From: Pandoraea terrae | GTDB lineage: Bacteria; Pseudomonadota; Gammaproteobacteria; Burkholderiales; Burkholderiaceae | NCBI RefSeq assembly: GCF_902459695.1 | Contig: NZ_CABPRZ010000002.1 | Location: 124,001-188,000 of the forward strand | Direction: 5' to 3' | Length of the DNA stretch: 64,000 nucleotides | Shown here: positions 42,235 to 51,663 of the stretch, in pieces | Numbering within the stretch: the stretch's first letter is position 1 | How the letters are laid out: every line of letters begins with the position of its first letter | Translations under genes and position numbers: made by a program | The notes under the pieces: generated by a model | Databases searched by the model: none | What the model was told of the DNA's origin: nothing | What the model saw: only the letters and a program-made list of their open reading frames with translations

Positions 42235-42890
42235 TGAAGTTCAGGGCGTTCCTTCTCGCGTCGCTGCTGGCGGCCTACCTGCTGCTCTCGCATTGGGTGC
42301 TGGCCAGCGCGCAGCAACACGTCCGGCTCGGCATTGCGCTGGCACTGGCGCCGCCGGTCGCCGCCGCGGCGATGTTTTTCGCGGCATCGGGGCGCCGCGT
42401 GCTGTTGTTGCCACTGCTGGCAGGCGTCGCCCTGTTACAGTGGTACCGGCATGACTGGTTCGCCGCGCATTTTTCCTGGCTGTACTTCCTGCAGGATGCC
42501 GGCACGCAACTGTGCCTCGCGGTCATGTTCGGCCGTACCCTGTTCGCGGGACAACAGCCGCTTTGCAGCCGGATCGCGGCGGTGATTCATGGCCGGCTCG
42601 ACCCGGCGCTGGCACGTTACACGCATCAGGTGACGGTCGCCTGGACGCTGTTTTTTGTCGCGATGACGAGCGTTTCCACCGTGTTGTTCCTGTTCGCGCC
42701 GTTGGCCATGTGGTCTACGTTCAGCAATCTGCTGATGCTGCCGCTGACAGGACTGATGTTCGCAATGGAATATGCGCTGCGGCTGTACCGCCTGCCCCAA
42801 TGGCGCGCCGAAATGCGGTTCGTCGACACGTTTCGCGCGTATGCTGCAGTGAATACCGGCACCCCGCGCGACTCGCAAGGGGGACATTGA
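42234..42890 (+). CDS. Integral membrane protein, COG4648-like, of the aryl-polyene-type cluster
   Basis: A 218-residue protein with about six helices (LLASLLAAYLLLSHWVL, ALALAPPVAAAAMFF, VLLLPLLAGVALLQW and others). HDWFAAHFSWLYFLQDAGTQ and a late MWSTFSNLLMLPLTGLMFAM segment resemble the membrane protein found second in such clusters, between ACP and AMP-ligase. Its role is not established; a scaffold for chain assembly at the membrane is a guess. Confidence 0.75.
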   Translation: MKFRAFLLASLLAAYLLLSHWVLASAQQHVRLGIALALAPPVAAAAMFFAASGRRVLLLPLLAGVALLQWYRHDWFAAHFSWLYFLQDAGTQLCLAVMFGRTLFAGQQPLCSRIAAVIHGRLDPALARYTHQVTVAWTLFFVAMTSVSTVLFLFAPLAMWSTFSNLLMLPLTGLMFAMEYALRLYRLPQWRAEMRFVDTFRAYAAVNTGTPRDSQGGH

Positions 42891-42891
42891 G

Positions 42892-44247
42892 ATGCACACA
42901 CCCGACAGCCATGCGCTAATCGTCCATCGTGGGCCCGGCGTGCCGTTTGCACGGTTTCAAGGCACGACGCGCTCGGCGGGGACATTTCTTGCGGACGTGG
43001 AACGCGTCGCGGCCCGCCTGCCCGCAGCAGGCGAAGTCTTCAATGCGTGCCAGAACCGCTATTGGTTCGCGGTGGTATTTGCCGCCTGCGCCTTGCGCGC
43101 ACGCATGTGCGTGCTGCCGGCCGCAAGCACTGCGGAGAATATCGCCCATCTGCGTCATGACTATCCGCACCTGCACTTCGTCAGCGAGCGGGACGGCGAC
43201 AGTTTCGGCCTGCCCGCCGTACGGCTTGGCATCGAGGATCTGGCGCCCGAAGGCGCTGCGTGCTGGCCGCCGTCGCAGTTGCCCTCGGCACAGAAAGTGG
43301 TCCGTCTGTTCACCTCGGGCTCGACCGGGCGTCAGCAAGGCCATGACAAGCATTGGGGCGAGCTGGCGCAAGCGACGCTCGCCGGACTGGCCGGCCTGGG
43401 TCTGGATGAAACACCGGGATTCGCCGCGCTCGGCACGGTACCGCCCCAGCACATGTACGGCCTGGAGTCGACTGTGCTGCGACCCATGCTCGGCGGCGGA
43501 GTGCTGACGGACGCGTGCCCCTTCTACCCGGCTGACGTCGCGGCAGCGTTGGCAAGCCTGCCGGCGCCGCGCGTGCTGGTTTCCACGCCGTTTCACCTGC
43601 GCACCCTGCTCGACAGCGATGTCGCATTGCCCGAACTGGCGCTGGTGACCAGTGCCACTGCGCCGCTTTCGCCGGCATTGGCTGCGCGGCTGGAGGCCTA
43701 TTGCAAGGCGCCGCTGCTGGAGATCTACGGCTCGACCGAAACCGGACAACTCGCGACACGGCGCAGCGCAAGCGCCGAACAGTGGACATGTCTGGCAGGT
43801 ATCTCGCTGCAAGCGGGCGGCACCGAGCGCGCCATGGCCGCCGGCGGTCACTTGCGGCATGCGCAGTTGCTGGGTGACCGCGTGGCGTTGATCGACGCGC
43901 GACACTTCCGCCTGCTGGGGCGGACCGCCGACCTGGTCAACGTGGCGGGCAAACGCAGTTCACTGGACTATCTGACCCAGCAACTGCTGGCGATCCCCGG
44001 CGTCGAGGACGGCGTGTTTTTCCTGCCCGAGGAAAACGACGTCGACGCCGTGGTCCGTGTCGCCGCGCTGGTGGTGGCGCCGGGTCTGACCCGGGCGAAG
44101 CTGCTCGCACAGCTGCGCTGCCGTATCGATCCGGTGTTCTTGCCGCGCCCGTTGAAGTTCGTCACGGCCCTGCCGCGCAACGTCATCAGCAAATTGCCGC
44201 TGGACCGGCTGCGCGCCGCGCTGGTGGAGGAAGCCGTCAATGACTGA
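42892..44247 (+). CDS. AMP-dependent acyl/aryl-ACP synthetase
   Basis: A 451-residue ANL-superfamily adenylating enzyme. The P-loop is RLFTSGSTGRQQGHDK, followed by YGSTETGQLATRR (A5-like), with the hinge GRTADLVNVAGKRSSLDYL and a C-terminal catalytic Lys region (ALPRNVISKLPLDRLR). In aryl-polyene clusters this enzyme loads the aromatic starter acid or hydroxyacyl group on the ACP. The start follows GGGGGA and the previous stop by one base. No starter-making gene such as a chorismatase lies in the operon. Confidence 0.85.
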   Translation: MHTPDSHALIVHRGPGVPFARFQGTTRSAGTFLADVERVAARLPAAGEVFNACQNRYWFAVVFAACALRARMCVLPAASTAENIAHLRHDYPHLHFVSERDGDSFGLPAVRLGIEDLAPEGAACWPPSQLPSAQKVVRLFTSGSTGRQQGHDKHWGELAQATLAGLAGLGLDETPGFAALGTVPPQHMYGLESTVLRPMLGGGVLTDACPFYPADVAAALASLPAPRVLVSTPFHLRTLLDSDVALPELALVTSATAPLSPALAARLEAYCKAPLLEIYGSTETGQLATRRSASAEQWTCLAGISLQAGGTERAMAAGGHLRHAQLLGDRVALIDARHFRLLGRTADLVNVAGKRSSLDYLTQQLLAIPGVEDGVFFLPEENDVDAVVRVAALVVAPGLTRAKLLAQLRCRIDPVFLPRPLKFVTALPRNVISKLPLDRLRAALVEEAVND

Positions 44248-44554
44248 GCGCCTGACGCTGGCGCTGCGGGTTCCGGACGATCATCCGGCGTTTCCCGGAC
44301 ATTTTCCGGCGCAGCCGATCCTGCCGGGCGCGGCCTTGCTCGACCTGATCGTCGAGGCCCTGCGCGAATCGCTGGGGCGCGCCCCCGGCGCCCTCGCGCT
44401 GGCGTCGGCCAAGTTTCTTGCGCCGGTCGGTCCGGGCAGCCAGCTATCGGTGACGGCAGTGCAAACCGCCAGCGGGCGCTGGCGTTGCAGCGCACATGAT
44501 GCCTGCGGCGCGAAGGTGGCGCAGTGCGAATTCGACTGGGGAGGCGCTGCGTGA
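44240..44554 (+). CDS. Hotdog-fold 3-hydroxyacyl-ACP dehydratase, FabA/FabZ-like
   Basis: A 104-residue single-hotdog protein. DHPAFPGHFPAQPILPGAAL contains the FabZ-like H-x-x-F-P-G-H-F-P active-site loop with catalytic His. It overlaps the ligase gene by 8 bp and probably dehydrates chain intermediates to trans double bonds, corresponding to ApeI in E. coli-type clusters. A second dehydratase gene lies at 51208. Confidence 0.85.
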   Translation: MTERLTLALRVPDDHPAFPGHFPAQPILPGAALLDLIVEALRESLGRAPGALALASAKFLAPVGPGSQLSVTAVQTASGRWRCSAHDACGAKVAQCEFDWGGAA

Positions 44555-45459
44555 GCAAGGCGCGCGCTGAGTGGACGCGCCTTCCGGAACGCAGCTCGCT
44601 TGTGTGGCTCAGTGTGATGCGATGGCTCGCGCTGCGCCTGGGACGCCGTGTCGCGCGATGCCTGCTGCATCCCATCGCCCTGTATTTCCTGTTCACCGGC
44701 GGCCCGGCCTGCGCAGCCTCCCGGGCCTATTTGACACGCGTGTTCGGCCGTCCACCAAGGCTTTCGGAACGATTGCGCCACCTGCACTGCTTCGCCGCGA
44801 CGGTACTCGACCGGGTCTACCTGTTGAACGATCGCGACACCCTGTTCGATATCGAGATCGAGGGGCGCGAGGTGATCGATCGGGTGATGGCGCGCGGCGA
44901 AGGCGTATTCCTGCTGGGCGCCCACCTGGGCAGTTTCGAGGTGTTGCGCACCGCCGGGCGCTGGTACAGCGGCCTGCGCGTGGCCATGGTGATGTATCCG
45001 GACAACGCACGGAAGATCAACGCCGTGCTGGCGGCCATCAACCCCGGACTGGTCAGCGAGATTGTGCCGATCGGGCAAATCGACTCGATGTTCACCGTAA
45101 AGTCGCGCCTGGATGAAGGCTGCCTCGTCGGCATGATGGGCGATCGCGGCGTGGGCGGTGAAGCGAAGGCTGTGTGTCCATTTCTCGGGGAGCCGGCAAG
45201 TTTTCCGCTGGGACCGCTGCGCCTGGCGGCGCTGATGCGTCGTCCGGTGTTGTTCATGACAGGGATCTATCTCGGCGGCAACCGGTACCGCCTGCACTTT
45301 TCCGAACTCGCGGATTTCTCCGCGCTCGCGGGCGCGGGCCGCAACACCGCGCTGCAAGCCGGGCTGGCAGCGTACGTCACACAACTCGAGGCGCAATGCC
45401 GCGCCGCGCCGTACAACTGGTTCAATTTTTTTGACTTCTGGGCCGACAATGCCGGGTAA
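44551..45459 (+). CDS. Lysophospholipid/lipid A-type acyltransferase (LpxL-like)
   Basis: A 302-residue inner-membrane acyltransferase. The catalytic HxxxxE-like motif is in LLGAHLGSFEVLRTAG (His and Glu), and GCLVGMMGDRGVGG and a C-terminal YNWFNFFDFW are typical of LpxL/HtrB-like enzymes. GTG 44551 overlaps the preceding stop and has GGGGAGG at good spacing. It may transfer the finished polyene acyl chain to its membrane lipid carrier. Confidence 0.85.
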   Translation: MSKARAEWTRLPERSSLVWLSVMRWLALRLGRRVARCLLHPIALYFLFTGGPACAASRAYLTRVFGRPPRLSERLRHLHCFAATVLDRVYLLNDRDTLFDIEIEGREVIDRVMARGEGVFLLGAHLGSFEVLRTAGRWYSGLRVAMVMYPDNARKINAVLAAINPGLVSEIVPIGQIDSMFTVKSRLDEGCLVGMMGDRGVGGEAKAVCPFLGEPASFPLGPLRLAALMRRPVLFMTGIYLGGNRYRLHFSELADFSALAGAGRNTALQAGLAAYVTQLEAQCRAAPYNWFNFFDFWADNAG

Positions 45460-46024
45460 ATGCCGTTCGCTTGCCATATTTCTGCTCTGGGGCCTGCCGC
45501 TGCTTGCAAGTGCCGGTGAATTCAATCTCGGCAATTTGCTTGGCGAGCTGGCACAGGTCCGCTCGGCCCGCGCCACGTTCACGGAAAAACAATATCTGGG
45601 CGTGCTCGACAAGCCGCTGGAATCGTCTGGCGAGTTGGCCTTCGAGGCGCCGGATCATCTGGAAAAACGCACGCTCCAGCCAAAAGCCGAATCGCTGATT
45701 CTCGACGCCGGCACGCTCACCGTCGAGCGCAACGGCCGCCGGCAGACGCTCGCGCTGAAGGATTATCCCGAGGTGGCGGCGTTCATTGACAGCATCCGCG
45801 CCACCCTGGCCGGCGATCGGCGTGCGCTGGAAGCGGCCTACCGGATCGAACTCGACGGGCGCCATGACCGATGGACGCTGCAACTGACGCCGCGTTCGGA
45901 CAAGATGCTCGCCAAGGTCAGCCGGGTGCGCATTGCCGGGGCGCGGGCGGAATTGCGGCAGATCGAGATTTTCCAGGCCGATGGCGACCGTTCGCTCATG
46001 ACAATCGACAAGGTGGCGCCGTGA
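45449..46024 (+). CDS. LolA-like outer-membrane lipid carrier protein
   Basis: A 191-residue periplasmic protein with a signal peptide (about 1-22) and the LolA-like half-barrel pattern (FNLGNLLGELAQVRSARATF, then GELAFEAPDHLEKRTLQP). Such LolA homologues sit beside MMPL exporters in aryl-polyene clusters, and probably ferry the hydrophobic product across the periplasm. The start overlaps the acyltransferase gene by 11 bp. Confidence 0.85.
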   Translation: MPGKCRSLAIFLLWGLPLLASAGEFNLGNLLGELAQVRSARATFTEKQYLGVLDKPLESSGELAFEAPDHLEKRTLQPKAESLILDAGTLTVERNGRRQTLALKDYPEVAAFIDSIRATLAGDRRALEAAYRIELDGRHDRWTLQLTPRSDKMLAKVSRVRIAGARAELRQIEIFQADGDRSLMTIDKVAP

Positions 46025-48366
46025 GGCAACGCCGTGCGGTAATCGTCGGGATCTGGCTGCTGACGGTACTCGCGGGCCTGGCCCTGATGACGCGCGCACG
46101 CTTTTCCGCCGATATGTCGGCATTCCTGCCGGCCGCGCCAACGGCCGAGCAGCAAATTCTCGTCGATCAACTCAAGGATGGCACCGTGTCGCGCCTGATC
46201 CTGGCCGGCATTGAAGGCGCCGACCCCCAGGGGCGCGCCGCGCTGTCGCGTGCCCTGGCCGACCGACTGCGGCGCGACCCGGCCTTCGCCAGTGTCGCCA
46301 ATGGCGAGGCCGGTAACTTCGAACACGAGCGTCGCCTGTTGTTCGGCGCGCGCTATCTGCTCAGCCCCGAAGTGACGCCGCAGCGCTTTTCCGTTGACGG
46401 TCTTCACGCCGCGATCGGTGACAGCATCACGGCGCTGGCGTTGCCCTCGGGGGCCTGGCTCAAGTCATTGCTCCCGGCCGACCCGACCGGAGAAACGCTC
46501 CAATTGCTCGCGGTGCTGGCCAGTCGCGACGGCGCAACGATGAGCGAAGGCGTCTGGGCGTCGCGAGACGGCCGGCGCGCCCTGATGATGCTTTACACCC
46601 GCGCGGCCGGATCGGATACCGACGCCCAGGAGGCCGCCATCGCCAGCATCAGGCGCGCGTTCGATGCCGCGCGCGCGCAATTGTCGGCACGCGATCCCGC
46701 GCTCGCCGGAAGCCGTCTGCTGTTGTCCGGTCCCGGCGTCTTCGGCGTGGAAGCACGGGCCCGCATTCGCGATGAGGCCTTGCATTTCTCGCTGCTCGGC
46801 AGCGCGATCATCATCGTCCTGTTGTGGACGGTTTACCGCTCATGGCGTGTCTTGCTGCTGGGACTTGTGCCGGTCGCAAGCGGCGCATTGGCCGGCGCGG
46901 TCGCCGTCAGTCTCGGTTTCGGCACCGTGCACGCCCTCACCCTGGGCTTCGGCGTGACGCTGATCGGCGAGGCGGTGGATTATTCGATCTATCTCTTCAT
47001 TCAGTCGGGGGCGCCAGGCGTAAGCGCCGTCAGCACGTGGCGCGAGCGCTTCTGGCCAACCATTCGCCTGGGGGTGCTGACCTCGGCGTGCGGTTTTTCC
47101 GCCCTGCTCTTCTCCGGATTCCCCGGACTGGCGCAACTCGGCCTGTATTCAATCGCCGGACTCGGTTGCGCCGCACTCGTGACCCGTTGGGTGCTGCCGT
47201 TGCTACTGCCCGCCAACTTTGCGGTGCGCGACCTGAGCGCGCTGGCGCATGGCGCAGCGTGCGCGGTGCGGCACATGCGCCGCCTGCGCCTGCTGGTGCC
47301 GGTGCTGGCGCTGTTGGCGCTCGGGGTGCTGCTCGGCTACCGGGAGACGTTGTGGAACCGCGAACTGGCCGCGCTCAGCCCGGTGCCGGCGAAGCAGCAG
47401 GCATTGGATGCCGCACTTCGCGGCGACCTCGGGGCGCCCGACGTGCGCTATCTGGCCGTGGTACGCGGTAGCGACCGCGAGGCGGTGCTGCGCCAGACCG
47501 AGCAACTCACGCCGCAACTCGACGCGTTGGTGGCGAAGGGCCTGCTCGCGGGCTACGAAAGCCCCAGCCGATATTTGCCGAGTCTGGCCACACAGCAGGC
47601 ACGCCGAGCGAGCCTGCCCGACGAAGCCACACTGCGTGCACGTCTTCACACGGCGCTGGACGGCCTGCCGATCCAGGCGTCACGGCTGGAGCCCTTCGTC
47701 GCAGCCGTAACCGCCGCGCGACAGGCACCGCTCCTGACCCCGGCAAGCTACCGCGACAGCTCCATTGCGCTACTGCTCGACGGCATGTTGATCGATCGCC
47801 CCGGCCAAAGCCTGGCCCTGTTGCCGTTGCATGCGCCACCCGGCGGCATCGACGCCGCGACATTGCAACGAGCATTCGCGGGCCAGCCGCTATGGCTGGT
47901 CGATCTGAAGACCGAATCCGAACGGCTCTACGGCGCGTATCTGCACGAAGCGTTGGCACTCGTCGGGTTCGGCATGCTCGCCGTCGTGCTGATGCTCGCG
48001 CTGGTCTTGCGATCGCCCGTGAAACTCTGGCGGGTGATGCTGCCGCTTCTGGCGTCAGTGCTCGTCGTCGCCGCCGCGCACGTGCTGGCGCGAACGCCAC
48101 TGAACCTGCTCCATCTGATAGGCTTGCTATTGGTGGTGGCGATCGGATCGAACTACGCGCTCTTCTTTGTCGGCCGCGAACGCTCGCCAAGTCTGCTGCT
48201 CTCGCTGATGGTGGCCAATGCCACGACGCTTTCCGGATTTGGCGTGCTGGCCTTCTCCAGTGTGCCGGTGCTGTCCGCCCTTGGCGGCACGGCAGGTCCG
48301 GGCGCGTTGCTGGCGCTGCTGTTTTCGGCCATGCTGGATCGTCAGGTTGACGAGGCACGTTCATGA
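46021..48366 (+). CDS. MMPL/RND-type lipid exporter
   Basis: A 781-residue exporter with two repeats of one helix, a periplasmic domain and five or six helices. TM4-like segments carry GEAVDYSIYLF and IGSNYALFFVGRE, corresponding to the proton-relay positions of MMPL transporters. GTG 46021 overlaps the LolA-like stop (GTGA); an in-frame upstream reading would lie on top of lolA. It probably hands aryl-polyene lipid to the LolA-like carrier. Confidence 0.88.
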   Translation: MRQRRAVIVGIWLLTVLAGLALMTRARFSADMSAFLPAAPTAEQQILVDQLKDGTVSRLILAGIEGADPQGRAALSRALADRLRRDPAFASVANGEAGNFEHERRLLFGARYLLSPEVTPQRFSVDGLHAAIGDSITALALPSGAWLKSLLPADPTGETLQLLAVLASRDGATMSEGVWASRDGRRALMMLYTRAAGSDTDAQEAAIASIRRAFDAARAQLSARDPALAGSRLLLSGPGVFGVEARARIRDEALHFSLLGSAIIIVLLWTVYRSWRVLLLGLVPVASGALAGAVAVSLGFGTVHALTLGFGVTLIGEAVDYSIYLFIQSGAPGVSAVSTWRERFWPTIRLGVLTSACGFSALLFSGFPGLAQLGLYSIAGLGCAALVTRWVLPLLLPANFAVRDLSALAHGAACAVRHMRRLRLLVPVLALLALGVLLGYRETLWNRELAALSPVPAKQQALDAALRGDLGAPDVRYLAVVRGSDREAVLRQTEQLTPQLDALVAKGLLAGYESPSRYLPSLATQQARRASLPDEATLRARLHTALDGLPIQASRLEPFVAAVTAARQAPLLTPASYRDSSIALLLDGMLIDRPGQSLALLPLHAPPGGIDAATLQRAFAGQPLWLVDLKTESERLYGAYLHEALALVGFGMLAVVLMLALVLRSPVKLWRVMLPLLASVLVVAAAHVLARTPLNLLHLIGLLLVVAIGSNYALFFVGRERSPSLLLSLMVANATTLSGFGVLAFSSVPVLSALGGTAGPGALLALLFSAMLDRQVDEARS

Positions 48367-49178
48367 ACCTTTGGTCCGCACGCTGGCGCCCGAGCCCGCT
48401 GATTGTCGTTTCGGCGGTGCTGCACGTGGCCGTGATCTTCGCCTGGTGGGTCCGGCCGGGGGCCTGGCCCTGGTGGCTGGGCGCGGTGATTGCCGATCAC
48501 GCCCTGCTTGCGGCAGCGGGCTTGTGGCCGCGTTGCCGGCTCCTGGGCCCGAACTGGACACGCCTGCCGGCGGCTGCGGCGGCGCGCGGCGAAGTCGCGA
48601 TCACCATCGACGACGGCCCCGATCCTGACGTGACCCCGCGCGTACTCGACCTGCTCGACGCGGCCGGCGCGAGCGCCACCTTCTTTTGCATCGGGCGCCA
48701 GGCGGCGCGTTATCCGGACCTTTGCCGCGAGATCGTGGCGCGCGGCCATGCGGTGGAGAACCATAGCGAACACCATCATCACAGCTTTTCAGTGCGCGGC
48801 CCCCGGGCGCTGGCACGCGAACTGGCTGCCGCCCAGCGTACACTGGCGGGCATCACCGGTGTTGCGCCGCGCTTCTTTCGCGCCCCGGCCGGACTGCGCA
48901 ATCCGTTTCTCGATCCACTGCTGCATCGCCACGGCCTGCGGCTGGCGACCTGGAGCCGGCGCGGCTTCGATACGCGGCAGGGCAATCCGGACAAAGTGCT
49001 CGCCGCGCTGACCCGCGGCCTGGCCGCCGGCGACATTTTGCTGTTGCACGATGGACACGCCGCACGCACGCCCGCGGGCGAGCCCGTCATCGTGGCGGTA
49101 TTGCCTGCCCTGTTGGCTGAAATTCGCGCACGTAAATTGCGTACCGTTACGCTGGCCGCATCGGATCCGCGCGCCTAG
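48363..49178 (+). CDS. Polysaccharide deacetylase (NodB homology) family protein
   Basis: A 271-residue protein with two N-terminal helices (about 12-48) anchoring a NodB domain. The metal site is TIDDGPDPDVTPRVLDLL (Asp-Asp) with HAVENHSEHHHHSF (the two histidines), and later APAGLRNP and ILLLHDGH motifs. It removes acyl groups from N-acetyl sugars in the family. Its place inside the operon (ATGA overlap with the exporter) suggests trimming of a sugar linked to the polyene lipid; inference. Confidence 0.85.
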   Translation: MNLWSARWRPSPLIVVSAVLHVAVIFAWWVRPGAWPWWLGAVIADHALLAAAGLWPRCRLLGPNWTRLPAAAAARGEVAITIDDGPDPDVTPRVLDLLDAAGASATFFCIGRQAARYPDLCREIVARGHAVENHSEHHHHSFSVRGPRALARELAAAQRTLAGITGVAPRFFRAPAGLRNPFLDPLLHRHGLRLATWSRRGFDTRQGNPDKVLAALTRGLAAGDILLLHDGHAARTPAGEPVIVAVLPALLAEIRARKLRTVTLAASDPRA

Positions 49179-49193
49179 GGCCAGTTCACGCTA

Positions 49194-50414
49194 ATGGAAA
49201 TACGAAACATGCAAGCCCTGCATCTCTCCGCGTTCAGCGCGACGAGCGCACTCGGTATCGGGTTGACGGCCTCGCTGGACGCCCTTGCCGCCAATCGAAG
49301 CGGTCTCGTGCCATGTGCATTCGAGACCGTCCGGCTGGCGGCGTATGTGGGCGAAGTACCTGCGCTAGCGGACGTCCGCCTGCCCGCTGCACTGGCAGAC
49401 TACGACTGCCGCAACAACCGTCTGGCCCTGTTCGGTCTGGCGCAGGACGGCGTCGCCGACGCGGTACGCAGTGCGGCGCAGCGCTACGGCGCCGGCCGGG
49501 TCGGCGTATTTCTGGGCACCAGCACTGGCGGCATCCTGGAGACCGAGCAGGCGTACCGCCAGCGTGACGCTTCCGGTGCATTCGTCCGTCCGCCGAGTTA
49601 TCGCGGCAGCCACACGCCGTATGCGTTGGCCGAGGTGGTGTCACGCCATCTGGGACTCGCCGGGCCATCCTTCGTGGTGTCCGCCGCCTGTGCATCGTCG
49701 GCCAAGGTGTTCGCCAGCGCGGCGCGCTTGATCGAGGCCGGCATCATCGACGCGGCGCTCGTGGGCGGTGTGGATAGCTTGTGCCTGACGACGTTGTATG
49801 GCTTCAACTCGCTCGAACTGCTGTCCCCCGAGCCTTGCCGGCCTTACAGCGCCGCGCGCCGCGGCATCTCCATCGGCGAGGCGGCAGCCTTCGCCCTGCT
49901 CGAACGCCCTGCCGCCGAATTGCCGCCAGATGCCGTACTGCTCGGCGGCGTGGGCGAATCCAGCGATGCCTACCACATGTCGTCGCCGCAACCGGAAGGA
50001 CGCGGGGCCGAGGTTGCCATGCAGGCAGCCTTGGCAAGCGCCGGGCTCACGCCCCGGCAGGTCGATTACCTCAACCTGCACGGTACCGCCACATCGAACA
50101 ACGACGCCGCCGAAGGGCTGGCAGTCACACGCCTGTTCGGAAACGGCGTACCGGTCAGTTCCACCAAGGGGGCAACCGGCCATACGCTCGGGGCAGCCGG
50201 CGCGCTCGAAGTCGTGATTGGCGCGCTCGCGTTGAGGCACGGGTTGATCCCCGGCAGTCCGGGCAGTGATCCGATCGACGATACGTTCGATCTCGACTAC
50301 GTGCTCACACCGCGTCGCCAGACGCTGAATGTGGTCATGAGCAATTCTTTCGGATTTGGCGGCAGTAACGCCAGCGTGGTGCTTCGCCGCGCCGTGATGC
50401 AGGGGGATGCATGA
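49194..50414 (+). CDS. Beta-ketoacyl-ACP synthase (FabF-like)
   Basis: A 406-residue condensing enzyme. The catalytic triad is visible: Cys in VVSAACASSAKVFASA, His in LHGTATSNNDAAEG, and Lys/His in TKGATGHTLGAAG. It ends with NSFGFGGSNASVVL. It elongates the polyene chain with malonyl-ACP. ATG 49194 or 49209 (MQALHLSAFSATS) may be the true start. The next gene encodes a cysteine-less partner, as in ketosynthase/chain-length-factor pairs. Confidence 0.9.
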   Translation: MEIRNMQALHLSAFSATSALGIGLTASLDALAANRSGLVPCAFETVRLAAYVGEVPALADVRLPAALADYDCRNNRLALFGLAQDGVADAVRSAAQRYGAGRVGVFLGTSTGGILETEQAYRQRDASGAFVRPPSYRGSHTPYALAEVVSRHLGLAGPSFVVSAACASSAKVFASAARLIEAGIIDAALVGGVDSLCLTTLYGFNSLELLSPEPCRPYSAARRGISIGEAAAFALLERPAAELPPDAVLLGGVGESSDAYHMSSPQPEGRGAEVAMQAALASAGLTPRQVDYLNLHGTATSNNDAAEGLAVTRLFGNGVPVSSTKGATGHTLGAAGALEVVIGALALRHGLIPGSPGSDPIDDTFDLDYVLTPRRQTLNVVMSNSFGFGGSNASVVLRRAVMQGDA

Positions 50415-51211
50415 CCGGATTGGTCGGTTACCTGGATGGCGTGGCCGCGCTCGGCCCCGGTTTCGACAACTGGCCGATGCTCGCGGCACAACTGCGCGGC
50501 GAGCAGCCGTGGCAGGCCGCGCCGACGCAATTGCCCGCCCCGCAGGGGCTTCCGTCGGCCGAGCGGCGCAGGGTCGGCAAGCCTGTGCGGCTTGCGCTGG
50601 CGCTCGGCTTCGAGGCGGCGGCCATGTCCGGCGCAGCGCTGACACATCTTGCAACCGTGTTCGCTGCATCGGGTGGCGACGGCGACAACATGCACATGAT
50701 GTGCACGGCGCTGGCCGAACCGGACCGCGCCGTATCGCCCACGCGCTTCACCAATTCGGTTCACAACGCGCCGGCCGGGTATTGGGGCATCGCCGCACAC
50801 GCCGAAGCACCCTGCAATGTGCTGAGCGCCTACGATGCCAGCTTCTCGATGGGGCTGCTGGATGCCCTGGGCCAGGTTCAGGCCGAACGGCGCAGTGTGT
50901 TGCTGATCTGCTACGACACGCCATATGCCGGCCCGTTGGCGGACTTGCGCCCGCTGCCGGAGCCGTGCGGCACGGCCATGCTGCTCAGCCCGCAACCGGG
51001 ACCCGCGTCGCTCGCACGCATCGCCTTGCGCGTCGACGCGGCTGCGCCGGGTACCACCGGTCACGCGGCATTCGATGCGCTGGCGCACGCTGCCCCGTCG
51101 ATGCGCGCCCTGCCGGCCTTGGCCGCGCTGGCACGACGCGAGCACGGCAGCTTTGGCCTGGAGGCGCCGGCCGGCCTGGCACTCGCCATCGAACTGGAAC
51201 CGTGCGCATGA
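50411..51211 (+). CDS. Ketosynthase-like protein lacking the active Cys (chain-length-factor-like)
   Basis: A 266-residue protein corresponding to the N-terminal domain of ketosynthases only. NSVHNAPAGYWGIAAHAEAP and LSAYDASFSMGLLDAL align with the nucleophile region, but no Cys is present and Ser/Ala stand there. It is therefore not a condensing enzyme itself. In aryl-polyene clusters such proteins pair with the full ketosynthase and set chain length. It overlaps the previous and next genes by 4 bp. Confidence 0.82.
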   Translation: MTGLVGYLDGVAALGPGFDNWPMLAAQLRGEQPWQAAPTQLPAPQGLPSAERRRVGKPVRLALALGFEAAAMSGAALTHLATVFAASGGDGDNMHMMCTALAEPDRAVSPTRFTNSVHNAPAGYWGIAAHAEAPCNVLSAYDASFSMGLLDALGQVQAERRSVLLICYDTPYAGPLADLRPLPEPCGTAMLLSPQPGPASLARIALRVDAAAPGTTGHAAFDALAHAAPSMRALPALAALARREHGSFGLEAPAGLALAIELEPCA

Positions 51212-51663
51212 ACCGCGCAGAGATCGCCCGTCGCATACCCCATCAGGGCGCCATGTGCCTGTTGGCCGAGGCGTCTCACTGGGACGAATGCCGCATCGTC
51301 TGCCGGGCCGACAGCCATCGCGCGCAAAACAACCCGCTGCGGCATCGAGGCAGGCTCGGCGCGGCCTGCGCCATCGAATACGCCGCCCAGGCAATGGCCC
51401 TGCACGGCGCTTTGTGCGCGACCGGACAGGCGCCGGTACGCGCCGGGTTCCTGACCAGTCTGCGCGACGTGCACCTGTCGGTGGCCGCGCTTGACGGCTT
51501 GGCGGACGATCTGACGATCGAGGCCGAACGCATGATTGGCGATGACGACAATGTCGTGTACCGGTTCGTCGTGACGGCCGGTGCACAGCCGGTGGCAAGC
51601 GGACGCGCCGCGGTAAGGCTCGATGCAGGACGCCATCTGGACGAACAGGGAGCGCGCACATGA
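51208..51663 (+). CDS. Hotdog-family 3-hydroxyacyl-ACP dehydratase (ApeP-like)
   Basis: A 151-residue hotdog protein starting MNRAEIARRIPHQGAMCLLA; the RIPHQGAMCLL block matches the ApeP-type dehydratase. The catalytic partner residues lie in GAACAIEYAAQAMALHG. It is the second dehydratase of the operon. The start overlaps the previous stop (ATGA), and its own stop overlaps fabG. Confidence 0.83.
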   Translation: MNRAEIARRIPHQGAMCLLAEASHWDECRIVCRADSHRAQNNPLRHRGRLGAACAIEYAAQAMALHGALCATGQAPVRAGFLTSLRDVHLSVAALDGLADDLTIEAERMIGDDDNVVYRFVVTAGAQPVASGRAAVRLDAGRHLDEQGART

